Below, piece by piece: positions 35,593-48,252 of a DNA stretch of 64,000 bases (positions are counted from its first letter, which is position 1; every line of letters begins with the position of its first letter). The notes under the pieces are model-generated. The model ran no database searches. It had not been told where the DNA came from and saw nothing but the letters and a program-made list of their open reading frames with translations. The position numbers and the translations under genes are program-made. The DNA lies in the NCBI GenBank assembly GCA_905182985.1, contig CAJJDN010000072.1:241792-305791 (forward strand), written 5' to 3'. This DNA comes from Paramecium sonneborni. Lineage: Eukaryota; Ciliophora; Oligohymenophorea; Peniculida; Parameciidae.

Positions 35593-36377
35593 TCACTTTA
35601 TCTTTTTTTTTCTGTCAATTTAGATTCTAGATTTCTTTATAAATACATTTCTATACTAAGTTTCATCATTTACTCTTTTATATCCAACTTCTCTTTTAGC
35701 AGATAACTGTTTTCTTCCTTTAGATATAGAACGATCTTTTTCTGTATTACATATTTTTAATAATGCTTTAAAATTGGCTTAATTATTTGAGTTTTATAAA
35801 CTTTTTTAAGATTTATTTGAAACCAATTTACTCAGCCTTTCAAAAGCAGAAGGGGTTTTTTTATGCAAAATCTCTTTAGGTGAACTATCTAAATATTTTT
35901 TATGTTGATCCTAAAATAATTATAAAATTTAACTTTAATGACTTATTCCAAAGATTTTATTTTTTCTAATTATTATTTTATAATAAAATCTTTTTCTGTA
36001 ATGATTTCATCTATTTTTTATATTAAAGCATCAATTTGCAATTTCTATTACTATTCAATTCCTATATGAGTTCTAATTGATGCTTCAAGTTTTTAGATCA
36101 CTGTTTCATAATCATTGTTTATTTACTCTTCTAATTATAATTCATATAGATTTTTCACCCTTTTCAAATTGATTAGAGTGTTACCTATTCAAATGAGTAA
36201 CAACTTAGAGTATATAATCATATTATATTTTTTCTGATTACTCGTAAATTTACTTTACATTTACTTAATTGATCTGTTGGCATGTTTTAATTATTTCCTA
36301 ATTCAAAGAAGATGTATTACATCATCTACAATTTCTGTAATATCCAACAATAATTACTTTATAGTATTACTTTGCAT
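35593..36377 (-). CDS. Coiled-coil protein, tandem paralogue B
   Basis: About 237 aa; introns 36298-36320 (23 nt), 36160-36184 (25 nt) and 35911-35933 (23 nt). Helical throughout. The segment NDYETVIQKLEASIRTHI and the later KKTPSAFERLSKLVSNKSQ match the gene directly upstream (NDYETVIQNLEASVRKHI, KKTPSAYEKINKLMSNKSQ), so the two are duplicates. The C-terminus is basic and S/R/K-rich, as if binding microtubules or nucleic acid, but that is a guess. All three introns are needed to hold the frame. Confidence 0.78.
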
Positions 36378-36396
36378 ATATATATATATTAATTAA

Positions 36397-37191
36397 TCAA
36401 AATTGCAAACCAGATCTAGTTAAATGAATATTACTATACTAAGGAATTGATCCCTTTAACTATAATATAATCTTTTTAGTCTTTCTCTAATCAACACTTA
36501 CTTACTCATCCCTTTATGTCTAAGAACATGAGTAATCTTATTTAACAATAGATTATTAGAGTCTGCTCTTTTAAAAGCAAATTTATCTTTTCTTATTATC
36601 TTATGATAGTAATTTAGTATCAATCGATTTTCTTAAAGGATAAGACGTTTTTCTTTAAGAAAGAGAACGCTCATCTTAATTTAAGAAACCATTTACACTA
36701 AGTATATTCTATTGAGACTTATTTGACATTAACTTATTAATTTTCTCGTAAGCTGATGGTGTTTTCTTTTATGTATTCAAATCCAATTAAGAAAAATGGT
36801 TTAGAAAATTATTTTATAAATTTCCTGTACTTTCAGTATGTTTCTCTTACAATTATAATTACAATTTATGAATTTTATCTTCAAATTATTTCCCCAAGAT
36901 ATCTTTTTCTTTTATTAGTTCTTCTATTTTACTATTTAGTAATTCAATCTAAAGATTCAGTTAATATTAGGTTCTAATATGTTTCCTCACAGAGGCTTCT
37001 AAATTTTAGATTACTGTTTCATAATCATTTTTAATATGCTCATTTAATTGTTATTGCAATTATTAGCGCATCTAATCAATTGATTTAAAGAGTTAAATTA
37101 TGTTAAATTATAAAGATGTATCATCTTGATTAACTATTTATGACTGATCAATATCATTATCGATTATGCTCTCTAATTTATGTTTATTCAT
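36397..37191 (-). CDS. Coiled-coil protein, tandem paralogue A
   Basis: A single-exon frame of 264 aa, 19 bp upstream of paralogue B on the same strand. The N-terminal half is coiled coil (QMRQQLQQQLNEHIKNDYET; LNSKIEELIKEKDILGKQF); the rest is S/T/Q/R-rich with basic patches. Shares two blocks with paralogue B (see there). Unlike B it has no introns, which suggests intron loss or gain since the duplication. Confidence 0.75.
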
Positions 37192-37683
37192 ACATTATCC
37201 ATCTCTTGAAGTAAATCAAAATACAATTATGCTAAAAGTGTAGGTTTCTTATTCTTTTTATTCATTAATATAATATAAATTCTTAAATTTATACTTATAT
37301 ATATAATTTCTTCTTATATATTTATTTAATCACTTCTTATCATTCGAAAATGTTAGATTCAAGGTTATTAATTTCCGATTTAATTATAATATAATGATAA
37401 AAACATTAAATATCTATGATAAAATCTATAAAAAAATTAAGGATTCTCATTTAATTTTTTATTCTAATTTGACTTTACATTATACTAAGTATATGCTTAA
37501 ATTCTTTTATTAAGCACTAAAAATTTTATGATTTATTTCAATTTAAATTAGATAAATATTTTATATAACAGAAAAAATTAAGAATGAAACTTATATATTA
37601 ATTATTATTGTTCTAATTTTCTAGAACAAAGTTTATAAAAGACATGGCATAAATATATGGTTATATATATGAATATATAATTT
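37192..37683. other. Intergenic region
   Basis: About 490 bp of AT-rich DNA between coiled-coil gene A and dynein light chain LC8; nothing recognisable. Confidence 0.5.
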
Positions 37684-37984
<301 letters not shown>

Positions 37985-38438
37985 CTTTATATTTTATTAT
38001 TATTTAAATTTATTAATAATAATTTTTCAATTTCCACTTCAGATTTATACAAACTGGGTAAGGTATTGCTTTTGAATTCTTTCTATTAGATTTTTTCAAT
38101 TAAGAATCTTTCTCCTATTCAATATTCAATTTTTGCGATGAAAAATCTCTTAACTTCAAGATGTTTCTTTTCCTTATATTTTTAATTTGAAGTTAGAAAT
38201 AATATTTTATGCAAGAATATGATATGTTTAATTAGTTATTATAATAAATAAAATAATAGAAAAAAGAATTAAATTATGAGCATAATACTTCATTAGAATC
38301 TTGTCATTTAAGGAAAAACTGAATATAATAGAATTTCAATAATATGTAAATTTAATATAAAAATCTTCTATTAGTTTCACTAGATATAGATATAATTTGA
38401 TATGAATTATTATGTTAAAAATAAATGTTTAATATCAA
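37985..38438. other. Intergenic region
   Basis: About 450 bp upstream of LC8 on the minus strand and downstream of the gene ending at 38439; AT-rich, no gene seen. Confidence 0.5.
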
Positions 38439-39328
38439 TCAATAGGGTCTAGGTACATTAGTTTATTCTTAATATCTTTTAGTTTTAGGTTTAATTTCAG
38501 AAGCCTTGAATTCAACAATACTACTAGCTTCACTAATCGGCATCAATTATTATTGTTGAATAATAGATTTACTTAGGTTGATAATATAAGAATGAGTCAT
38601 CTATTTTTCTTCTGGAATTTCTCTTGATTTTATATATTGTTTATTTGAAATATTGTTGGAAAAGAGTGAACAATCTTTAAAGTGATCGAAATTAATGTTG
38701 CATTTCTTTCCAAATAGGGCAAAAGTGAGTAAATCATAATCAAAGTTGTTAAATTAGACTTTTTTATTTTTCATATAATTTAATAGAGTAGAGCAAGTTA
38801 TTATATCATTTTGATCACTAAGATTTTAAAAGATCTTTGAAATAAATCTATAATAAGTACTTTATAAATATTGAAGTCATCATTGTTAATTATTTATAAT
38901 TTATTGTCTTTAATTTGTTTAATCACCCTTATTTATTGAATGAGTAATTTTAAAAGCTAGACTTAAAGATCATTGTTGGTGTGATCAATGATAGTGTTTG
39001 ATTTATGAAGTAAAAGTTTTGTTAAGTAATTCTAATCTTTTTAAAAATTAACAATTACATTAAATTATTGTTTACTGATCGTAAATCTATCTTTATCGCC
39101 TATAAACCATATGAATTCAATAATATCTTTATAATTGATAGGATGTAGATTCTGAACAAAAAAGTTTAACAAAGAATTCTTAGTGATAGTATCTTCATTG
39201 TTCGATAATAACTCAAAAGATCTAAATATATTATCCATATTATTGGAATAGAGGGTTTATTTGATCGTTTATAATTTTTGTTCATAATAGGAAATCATTT
39301 TCAGATAAAGTGCAATTTATTAGTCCAT
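38439..39328 (-). CDS. Hypothetical protein, possibly EF-hand-like
   Basis: About 287 aa with one 26-nt intron (38835-38860). Alternating helices with short loops such as NEDTITKNSLLNFF and GDKDRFTISKQQFNVIV recall pairs of degenerate EF-hands: a helix, a D/N/S-rich loop, and a helix. The calcium ligands are incomplete, so binding is doubtful. The second half reads DQNDIITCSTLLNYM and later FNNFDYDLLTFALFG, again EF-hand-like in layout. C-terminal 60 residues are unstructured. It follows the next gene on the same strand after 22 bp. Confidence 0.68.
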
Positions 39329-39350
39329 GATTAATTTAAAATATATAAAT

Positions 39351-40320
39351 TCATATGATCAATTCTTATTGTTATTGTTATGAATGTTCTGTGTCATTAG
39401 ATTTTATATCAGAAATACGCTTATCACTAGACAAAGATTATTCTAATTTATCAAATTTGTTCAATCTCAATCTTAAGTTTAATATTTTATCACTTAATTT
39501 TAATTACTCTTCTTTAGTATCTTGAATCTTTTTTATTAATTCTTATTTCTCTAAAATGCAAGTTCTTGTTATCTCTTATATCTAAAATGTCAATTATTCT
39601 ATTTTTTTAGTGTATTCATCTATTAATAATGTTTTTTCTTATAAAATTTCATCTGGTGTCTTTTATATTATAGCTACAGCATTTGGTTTTTATTTATTTC
39701 GTTAAGCCTTAGGCATTTCATTAAAATCAAGATTAGGTTATTTTTACCTGATTTTTTATTCAGTCTTTTTATAATATTCATCAAATAGTTAAATTTTTTT
39801 CTTCAATTATTATTTTTATGCATTCAATTTTAAACTTAATCCTTGTTAAACTTCCAATTCAAAATATTATACCTTATTTAAATTATGTAACTGTATTGTC
39901 TCTTATTTCAATTATTATTTCTTTTCTTGCAAAAATTTTATTTAATCAGGAGTTGGATCATCTCTTTTACCTTAACGTACTAATTACAAACAATACTCCT
40001 TAATTAGATCTTCCACATAATCATTCATTTGATCTCCTTCCTTTTTGTAAAGTTCAATTTTTTTCTCAACCTAAGAATATTCATGTATTTTTTCTTATAA
40101 ATAGTCCTATAACATTTTAATTTGCTATGCTAGATGTATCAATTAAAAATACATCTTTTCTGCCTAAAGGTTACAAAACTTATTTATTATTTTTATCAGA
40201 TATTATAGATTCTAATGATTTCAACTTGGCTGTGTTAAGTCTTTAATAATCTATTCTACTCGAACCAAATCCAGTAGTTTTATTTCCTTATTTCTCGCTT
40301 GTTATTGACTTTAATTGCAT
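39351..40320 (-). CDS. Coiled-coil protein
   Basis: About 313 aa; intron 40125-40152 (28 nt) contains no frame-keeping length and must be removed. The N-terminus is a basic, S/T-rich lead (TTGFGSSRIDYQRLNTAKL). From residue 70 on it is K/E/Q/L-rich coiled coil (VEKKIELYKKEGDQMNDYVE; QEKKQQLKQETIQL; KKIQDTKEEQLKLSDKILNL). Ends with an S/D region and a Q-run. Could be a ciliary or cytoskeletal rod; no family recognised. Confidence 0.7.
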
Positions 40321-40730
40321 TTTTTTAATTTAATTTATAAATAAAAATTTACTATTTGATCTTAAACTTAGTATATAGAATTTATAATATTCTTTATATA
40401 ACTAATTACTTTTATCATTATTTTAATTGCATTTTCAGCATTTTATTCTTCTCTTTTATCATATCGCAACTATCTTATTCCATGTTTAATAATTGTAGAT
40501 TTGTTTTAAATTGATTTCAACGAAATCCAAATTCTTATTCATATTATTATAATATTCATTTTAATTTTTTTACATTCAATCAAAATAATATTTAATTTTT
40601 CCGCTCATCGATCCCTCATTTAAAATTTAAGTATTACAAAATCTTTTTATTGAAAAATTCATCAAGCAGTTAGATTTACTGTAATCGAGATTGATAGTCT
40701 TTTTTCTTCTTTTCTAATTACTCTTTTCGG

Positions 40731-41490
40731 TCATTAGTAATAGACTGAATTGAAAAGATTTTCTTTAAATTAATAAAAAATTTTAATTTTAGGAGCAAAT
40801 TATTCAAGTTCCAATAAATCGTTAAGTTCTTATAAGAAATAAAGTTGCTTTAACTTTAAATTATTATAATTTTCTTTTTCTTTTTTAAGAACTTTCAAAG
40901 CCTCAACAAATTTTTTTGATTTTACATTATTAATTTTAAAAAAAATTTTTAATTCCTTAAGTTAATCCTCAATTAAATTTTCTCTATCTTAAGATTGTTC
41001 TTTTAAGGAGGTTAGTTTGAAGGATTTTTAAATCAACTTTGGTTTATTCAATTTTCTTTTGAAATCTAGAGATTTCACCACTCTAAAACCCTATAGTTTG
41101 AGCATCTGTATCGATTAATCTTTAATTAATTATAATTAATCATTTAATTCTGCAATTTTTTTTTCCAACTCTAAAACTTATGAGTGATTTATCCACTTTA
41201 AAAACATTTAATTAATTCTCATGCTTTTCAATAATTAATTATTGAATGTCCATTTCAGCAATCAATAAATCTTTATTTTTATTTAATTAATTTAGAGTTT
41301 ATTCTAATTAAACAATAATTAATAATTGTTCATTTCTTCTATGTTTTAAAATAATATCTTCTTATGATAATTCTAATATTCTTAATTTAAGATTTCATTT
41401 TTGAGTCTTCATTCTTTTTGAAGTCCAATAGCTTATTAAAGTTAAAGATCTTTGAATGATCCAATTTAATTGATTCTGTATTTTTTTCAT
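40731..41490 (-). pseudogene. Coiled-coil gene with unresolved frame breaks
   Basis: Three frames in turn look coding: the 5' part (KLDHSKIFNFNKLLDFKKNE), a middle part (LRILELSQEDIILKHRRNEQ; LLIAEMDIQQLIIEKHENQL) and a 3' part (AELNDQLQLIKDQSIQMLKL; KELKIFFKINNVKSKKFVEA; FLQELNDLLELEQF) that ends at TGA 40731. The shifts near 41390 and 41170 could not be removed with plausible introns, so either the gene is decaying or the assembly has small errors. Coiled-coil protein of unknown function. Repeated at 41978-42737, with its 5' part again from 43777. Confidence 0.5.
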
Positions 41491-41668
41491 TATGATTAAA
41501 TGTGCATGAGAGAGGTCATCAAATAGAGATAAGAGATGATAAATTTTTAAGTAAAGTTATGATGTTGACTGATGGATTAGGATAAAATAATTACTTTTAT
41601 TATATTAATTTTTGATTTGAAAATATGAATTGAACAATGTTAATAAATACTTTTTATAATTTATGATA

Positions 41669-41930
41669 TCAGGAATCTTCTCTTTCCCACTTAGAAACTA
41701 CCTGTAATAGCGTTTCCATTTTTTATTTTTCATATTCTTCCAAAGGCATATTTTCAAATTCTTTTGGTACTTTGGCATCTGGAAAATTAGATGGTTTTAC
41801 TCCAGCTAGATGGATATGTCAGAATTATTACATTTTGTTAAATTAGGACTTAATTTAAGTAGTGTAATTCCACCATGAGTATCACCAACTAAGATTATGG
41901 GATCTCTTTAATTAAAGGCAATATTTGTTA
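41669..41930 (-). other. Truncated assembly copy of dynein IC 3' end
   Basis: The last codons of the dynein intermediate chain ([13 protein letters not shown] before TGA) and part of the preceding WD region, cut off by the N at 41931. The complete gene is at 44144-46272. Not a separate gene. Confidence 0.85.
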
Positions 41931-41931
41931 N

Positions 41932-43177
41932 TCGAGATTGATAGTCTTTTTTCTTCTTTTCTAATTACTCTTTTCGGTCATTAGTAATAGACTGAATTGA
42001 AAAGATTTTCTTTAAATTAATAAAAAATTTTAATTTTAGGAGCAAATTATTCAAGTTCCAATAAATCGTTAAGTTCTTATAAGAAATAAAGTTGCTTTAA
42101 CTTTAAATTATTATAATTTTCTTTTTCTTTTTTAAGAACTTTCAAAGCCTCAACAAATTTTTTTGATTTTACATTATTAATTTTAAAAAAAATTTTTAAT
42201 TCCTTAAGTTAATCCTCAATTAAATTTTCTCTATCTTAAGATTGTTCTTTTAAGGAGGTTAGTTTGAAGGATTTTTAAATCAACTTTGGTTTATTCAATT
42301 TTCTTTTGAAATCTAGAGATTTCACCACTCTAAAACCCTATAGTTTGAGCATCTGTATCGATTAATCTTTAATTAATTATAATTAATCATTTAATTCTGC
42401 AATTTTTTTTTCCAACTCTAAAACTTATGAGTGATTTATCCACTTTAAAAACATTTAATTAATTCTCATGCTTTTCAATAATTAATTATTGAATGTCCAT
42501 TTCAGCAATCAATAAATCTTTATTTTTATTTAATTAATTTAGAGTTTATTCTAATTAAACAATAATTAATAATTGTTCATTTCTTCTATGTTTTAAAATA
42601 ATATCTTCTTATGATAATTCTAATATTCTTAATTTAAGATTTCATTTTTGAGTCTTCATTCTTTTTGAAGTCCAATAGCTTATTAAAGTTAAAGATCTTT
42701 GAATGATCCAATTTAATTGATTCTGTATTTTTTTCATTATGATTAAATGTGCATGAGAGAGGTCATCAAATAGAGATAAGAGATGATAAATTTTTAAGTA
42801 AAGTTATGATGTTGACTGATGGATTAGGATAAAATAATTACTTTTATTATATTAATTTTTGATTTGAAAATATGAATTGAACAATGTTAATAAATACTTT
42901 TTATAATTTATGATATCAGGAATCTTCTCTTTCCCACTTAGAAACTACCTGTAATAGCGTTTCCATTTTTTATTTTTCATATTCTTCCAAAGGCATATTT
43001 TCAAATTCTTTTGGTACTTTGGCATCTGGAAAATTAGATGGTTTTACTCCAGCTAGATGGATATGTCAGAATTATTACATTTTGTTAAATTAGGACTTAA
43101 TTTAAGTAGTGTAATTCCACCATGAGTATCACCAACTAAGATTATGGGATCTCTTTAATTAAAGGCAATATTTGTTA
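41932..43177 (+). repeat. Assembly duplication 2, second copy
   Basis: Copy of 40685-41930 (offset 1,247). Confidence 0.9.
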
Positions 43178-43775
43178 ATCTAGGTTATTTAGAGGGTTTT
43201 TATTCAGCAAGTTTACCAATTTTATCAACATTTAAATCATAAACAAAAATTTTATCTTGAGTGGCACAGGCAAAAACTAAAATAAATTATTTAAAAAAAT
43301 ACCTGTGGAACTGTATGGTGCCCACATAGCATCAACAACTTACATTCCTTATTCAAAACTCATAATTTAGGAAGAGATTTTAGAATCCCAGATTTTAACA
43401 GTCCAATCAGCAGAAGCAGAGATAAAAGTTCGAGGATGAAAATTATTCCATTTGACTTTATAAACTGCTAAATTATGACCCTATTAATAATAATAATAAA
43501 ATGAATACAATATATGTTTCTTAATATTGTCCTGAATATGCTCTTGAACATTTATGTATCTTACCCTCTTCAGTACCAACTAAAAAGATATGAGGTTCAA
43601 ATTTATTAAAATCAAAACATAAACCGCAAGCTAAACCAATCAAAGTGCTTTCTTCTTCATTTTTACCAACTAATCTCAATCGAATAACTTCTTCTGGTTC
43701 TAATTTATTTTTCATTAAAACCCAATTCATAACTCTTCCATCTGATGATATTGAATAGAAATTATAATTTTTAGA
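42549..43775 (+). repeat. Assembly duplication 3, first copy
   Basis: Identical over 1,227 bp to 43777-45003 with a single N at 43776. Overlaps duplication 2, so part of the sequence occurs three times in the window. Collapsing both leaves one copy. Confidence 0.9.
42916..43775 (-). other. Second truncated copy of dynein IC 3' half
   Basis: WD-repeat part of the dynein intermediate chain, cut at the N at 43776. Includes [20 protein letters not shown], which also appears in the intact gene. Confidence 0.85.
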
Positions 43776-43776
43776 N

Positions 43777-45003
43777 TTCTAATTAAACAATAATTAATAA
43801 TTGTTCATTTCTTCTATGTTTTAAAATAATATCTTCTTATGATAATTCTAATATTCTTAATTTAAGATTTCATTTTTGAGTCTTCATTCTTTTTGAAGTC
43901 CAATAGCTTATTAAAGTTAAAGATCTTTGAATGATCCAATTTAATTGATTCTGTATTTTTTTCATTATGATTAAATGTGCATGAGAGAGGTCATCAAATA
44001 GAGATAAGAGATGATAAATTTTTAAGTAAAGTTATGATGTTGACTGATGGATTAGGATAAAATAATTACTTTTATTATATTAATTTTTGATTTGAAAATA
44101 TGAATTGAACAATGTTAATAAATACTTTTTATAATTTATGATATCAGGAATCTTCTCTTTCCCACTTAGAAACTACCTGTAATAGCGTTTCCATTTTTTA
44201 TTTTTCATATTCTTCCAAAGGCATATTTTCAAATTCTTTTGGTACTTTGGCATCTGGAAAATTAGATGGTTTTACTCCAGCTAGATGGATATGTCAGAAT
44301 TATTACATTTTGTTAAATTAGGACTTAATTTAAGTAGTGTAATTCCACCATGAGTATCACCAACTAAGATTATGGGATCTCTTTAATTAAAGGCAATATT
44401 TGTTAATCTAGGTTATTTAGAGGGTTTTTATTCAGCAAGTTTACCAATTTTATCAACATTTAAATCATAAACAAAAATTTTATCTTGAGTGGCACAGGCA
44501 AAAACTAAAATAAATTATTTAAAAAAATACCTGTGGAACTGTATGGTGCCCACATAGCATCAACAACTTACATTCCTTATTCAAAACTCATAATTTAGGA
44601 AGAGATTTTAGAATCCCAGATTTTAACAGTCCAATCAGCAGAAGCAGAGATAAAAGTTCGAGGATGAAAATTATTCCATTTGACTTTATAAACTGCTAAA
44701 TTATGACCCTATTAATAATAATAATAAAATGAATACAATATATGTTTCTTAATATTGTCCTGAATATGCTCTTGAACATTTATGTATCTTACCCTCTTCA
44801 GTACCAACTAAAAAGATATGAGGTTCAAATTTATTAAAATCAAAACATAAACCGCAAGCTAAACCAATCAAAGTGCTTTCTTCTTCATTTTTACCAACTA
44901 ATCTCAATCGAATAACTTCTTCTGGTTCTAATTTATTTTTCATTAAAACCCAATTCATAACTCTTCCATCTGATGATATTGAATAGAAATTATAATTTTT
45001 AGA
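43777..45003 (+). repeat. Assembly duplication 3, second copy
   Basis: Copy of 42549-43775 (offset 1,228). It is continuous with unique DNA on the right and so carries the true 3' half of the dynein gene. Confidence 0.9.
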
Positions 45004-46272
45004 GATATCTGGATTCCATCTAACCTACCATACTGGATCTGTATGCTTTTAAGTTCTTACTGTAGATTAATATATAGGTTTTTTATGTTTATTTCTAATA
45101 TCGTAAACAAGTACAGTTCCATCATATAATCCTACAGCTAATAATGCTGGACTTTATGGATGGAAATCTAAACACATAACTCCAGCTTCACATGTAAATG
45201 CATATTCTGGATGAGTTGTATTTTTTAATGAATATAAACAAATTAAACCCATTCTTTATTTAGAAAATTCGTAACTACCAAAACTAACAGCAAATAAATC
45301 CATATATCTTGGATTCCAACACAAAGATGTAACATGCTTTTTCTTTTGTTTCTCATTTGAAAATTTCCATATAGGTAATAGATGTCTAATTATTTTTATT
45401 AATCTACCCTTCATTTTTTGATGTTTCAACTACTTCCCCTTGACTCCAATAATATTTGTAATCATTGTATTTTTCCTTTTGATCATTATGTACAACTGTT
45501 CTTTCCATAATTTTTAAACATCTCTTAAATGATGGTTTATAAACTGTATTATCTGATGTATGATCTTTTTTCTTTTGACTTTCTTCTTTAGCTTTGTTTT
45601 ATATATAAGCATCAAATATTTCCCATTAAGTAATTTATCCTTTTAATGTATCACTTGGAGGAGGTTCTGTTGATACACCTCTTTCTCTTATTACTCTTCC
45701 ATCTGTTTATGCTTCTCTTGCATTATAATTAAATTTATTTCTCATTGTTTATTTTATTGCTTCTATATCTTTTGATGCACCAGGATCCTCCATTTCTTAA
45801 TTCCTTTCTGCTTCTTTAATCAATGCATCCTTTGTTTCCCATAATTCCTCTTATATTCTAGATTCATTCGAATCTTTATGAATGATTTCTCCATCCATTC
45901 TAAAGTGAATTATTAATTATTCAACCAATTCATCTGTTTTATACTATCATTATAATGGGTAGTTACTTTTCTTTATAAATAATCATATTGAGTAATATTT
46001 TTTGGAGCTTAAGGATTATTAGGTATCAACATTTTAGATGGCATATCTTCATTTAATTCTTTCTCAGTCAATTAAGGTCTCTCTCTTTCTCTCTATTAAT
46101 ATTTTATGATTTCAAAACTTCATGTTAATATTCTGATTCATCTCCATCAGGCTCAGCTTCCTGTTGATTTAAATTCTAATTTGCTATCTTAGGTTGTTTT
46201 TTCTATCATTTATTATTTATAATATACAGCTACTGGTCTTCTAAGTGCTGCTTTTTATTATTTAGGTGGCAT
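44144..46272 (-). CDS. DNAI1: Axonemal dynein intermediate chain, DNAI1 type
   Basis: Outer-arm dynein subunit that anchors the motor to doublet microtubules in cilia. About 650 aa after seven introns (46203-46227, 46093-46118, 45944-45966, 45386-45407, 44709-44736, 44505-44530, 44281-44306). The N-terminal half is helical; the hallmark [14 protein letters not shown] plus [10 protein letters not shown] leads into the WD40 propeller, [66 protein letters not shown] and [18 protein letters not shown]. The tail [13 protein letters not shown] is also typical. Lengths sum to a multiple of three. Two truncated copies to the left are assembly artefacts. Confidence 0.94.
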
Positions 46273-46541
46273 TTTAATTATTAAAATAAAATTAATCAAA
46301 AATCAATCTATTTATAATCTTACTCACACCATTTTATATTATTTACTAATTCATTTCTCTTAATCTTTACTTTATCTTAAAATTCTCATAGACATTTCTC
46401 TTTATTTAACCTACTCATGTAAGATCTCATTTATCTATATATTTAATTACTTTAACATTAATCAAAAATTTATAAATAAATTTTTTCTCTCAAAATTTAA
46501 GATTTTCATAATAGTCATATTTGGTACTTAGCTTAAGCGCT

Positions 46542-46891
46542 TCATATGATTAAGTTAGATAAAGATATCTAAGAGCTTATCTTTCCACAATATAATTCAA
46601 TGTACTTTTCCACTTAATCTCTAATAACGATATTTAATAATACCTTCAATCCAACAATCATTCAACTTTTCTTTATGAACAATATCTTCAAAGCAATCAT
46701 AAATTGATCTGTTTTCATACTTAGAAGGAAATTCAATATCAGATTTAGGTAAAGTAAGAATTTTTTATACTTAAACTTTCTCAAAAAATATAAATTCAAG
46801 TTTATTATGTATCTTTAACAATTTTAAGTAATTCATAGAGGAATTTATGCATATCATAAATTCTAATATTTAATAAGCTACTTTTTTCCAT
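46542..46891 (-). CDS. Small hypothetical protein
   Basis: About 94 aa if introns at 46780-46819 (40 nt, longer than any other here) and 46581-46605 (25 nt) are removed; the lengths then fit. Central part reads VQKILTLPKSDIEFPSKYEN then RSIYDCFEDIVHKEKLNDCW, protein-like and without a known motif. The long first intron is doubtful and the N-terminal 25 codons with it. Confidence 0.45.
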
Positions 46892-47295
46892 GATAATTTA
46901 TTGATCTTTGTTTAATTGTATAATTTGGCATTTACTATTTAAGGTTATATGAACAGCATTTATAAGCTACAATTATGGTATTTAATTTGATGAGATTTTC
47001 ATTATTATTATGTATAATAATAATATTTAGATAATTAGAGATGGTTTTAATATTTATTTCATGGATCTTATTAAACAAATTGATTTAATACTTGGAGTAG
47101 ATCAAAAGCTCGAAAGATTTGATTTTAGGATATATTAATTTTCTTAAAATGGTTATAAGAAAGAGTAATGGAAGTAGTCTATAAATTCTTTCAATTAATA
47201 TTGTTGAATGAAATAAAAGAATATTTGAATAATGAATTATAATAATAAATTTTTAAACAATTAATATATATATATATATTAAATTATATTAAAAG
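46892..47295. other. Intergenic region
   Basis: About 400 bp between a minus-strand small gene and ISY1; includes a TA-repeat just before ISY1. Nothing else recognised. Confidence 0.5.
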
Positions 47296-48213
47296 ATGGC
47301 TAGAAATGCAGAAAAAGCAAAAGCAATGCTTTCAAGATGGTATAGATTGAAAAGAGATATACGTAATACTACAGATGGAAAATATAAGTCAATTCCAAAA
47401 GTTTCAGAATGTGTAAATCTTTAAGAATGTGAATTGGAAAGATAAGAAGTGTTAAAAGTAGTATCGAAATTGGTGTCAGATATTTAAAATGCTGGTTTAG
47501 GAGAACATAGAATAAGAGAATTGAATGATGAAATTAATAAAGTTATTTAAGAATTAAGATAATGGGAAGATAGAATTAAAGAATTAGGAGGACCTGATTA
47601 TAGAAGATTAAGTGCTAAAATTTATGATACTCAAGGAATTGAATTAATAGGAAAAGAAGGATATAGATATTTTGGAGCTGCAAAAGATTTACCTGGAGTT
47701 CGTGAATTGTTTTTCTCAGAACCACCTGCAGAACCTAAAAAATCAAGAACTGAACTTTATAAGGTATGTTTTTCATTTTAAACATTTTGTAGAATATATC
47801 CTATAATTATTATGGAAGTTAGAATTAAGAATTATTAGAAATTCTCGAAGAGGAAAGGGAATTAGAAAGAAAAGCTTAAGAATAAGAATTATAAAGATTT
47901 ATTCAAGATAATCAAGAATTAGTTAAAGATTTCAATACAAAAGAAGAAATTATGCATTTTATTAAATTTGAAATTGATAAAAGAGATGATGTATTAAAAA
48001 GAATGGAAGAAGAAAAATGTATAATTATTATCTCTAATTTATTTAGAATAACATTCAGATTCTGAAGAATATGAACAAGATTAATTAGAATAAAGGAAAT
48101 AAGAATTGATAAGATAGTATTATGCACCTGAAAAAATCCATTCATAATATGTTACTACAGTTGAAAAAGATGCAGATCTAGAATCATTTATTAGAGGAAA
48201 TATGACTAAATGA
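47296..48213 (+). CDS. ISY1: Pre-mRNA splicing factor ISY1
   Basis: Spliceosomal protein of the NineTeen/Prp19-related complex, active in the nucleus during the first catalytic step. 286 aa, nearly the family length; introns 47764-47792 (29 nt) and 48019-48046 (28 nt). Starts MARNAEKAKAMLSRW, as in other ISY1 proteins. Further hallmarks: IQNAGLGEHRIRELNDEINK, WEDRIKELGGPDY, GYRYFGAAKDLPGVRELF. The C-terminal third is charged helix. The call rests on long near-identical phrases and is secure. Confidence 0.97.
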
Positions 48214-48252
48214 TTGTTTACAAATATATGTATATTTATTTATGTAATTTCA

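Larger units (their letters stand above)
40685..41930 (+). repeat. Assembly duplication 2, first copy
   Basis: Identical over 1,246 bp to 41932-43177, with a single N at 41931 between them. Together with the next duplication it repeats the 3' end of the dynein intermediate chain gene and the coiled-coil remnant. Likely unmerged contig ends. Confidence 0.9.

Noticed and set aside
36370..36400. TA microsatellite tracts (also 47265 and 57880) as regulatory elements
   Set aside because: Short TA runs are expected in DNA this AT-rich and sit at ordinary gene ends.
40685..45003. True triplication of dynein intermediate chain sequence
   Set aside because: Copies are identical, truncated exactly at single Ns, and only the rightmost joins the rest of the gene.
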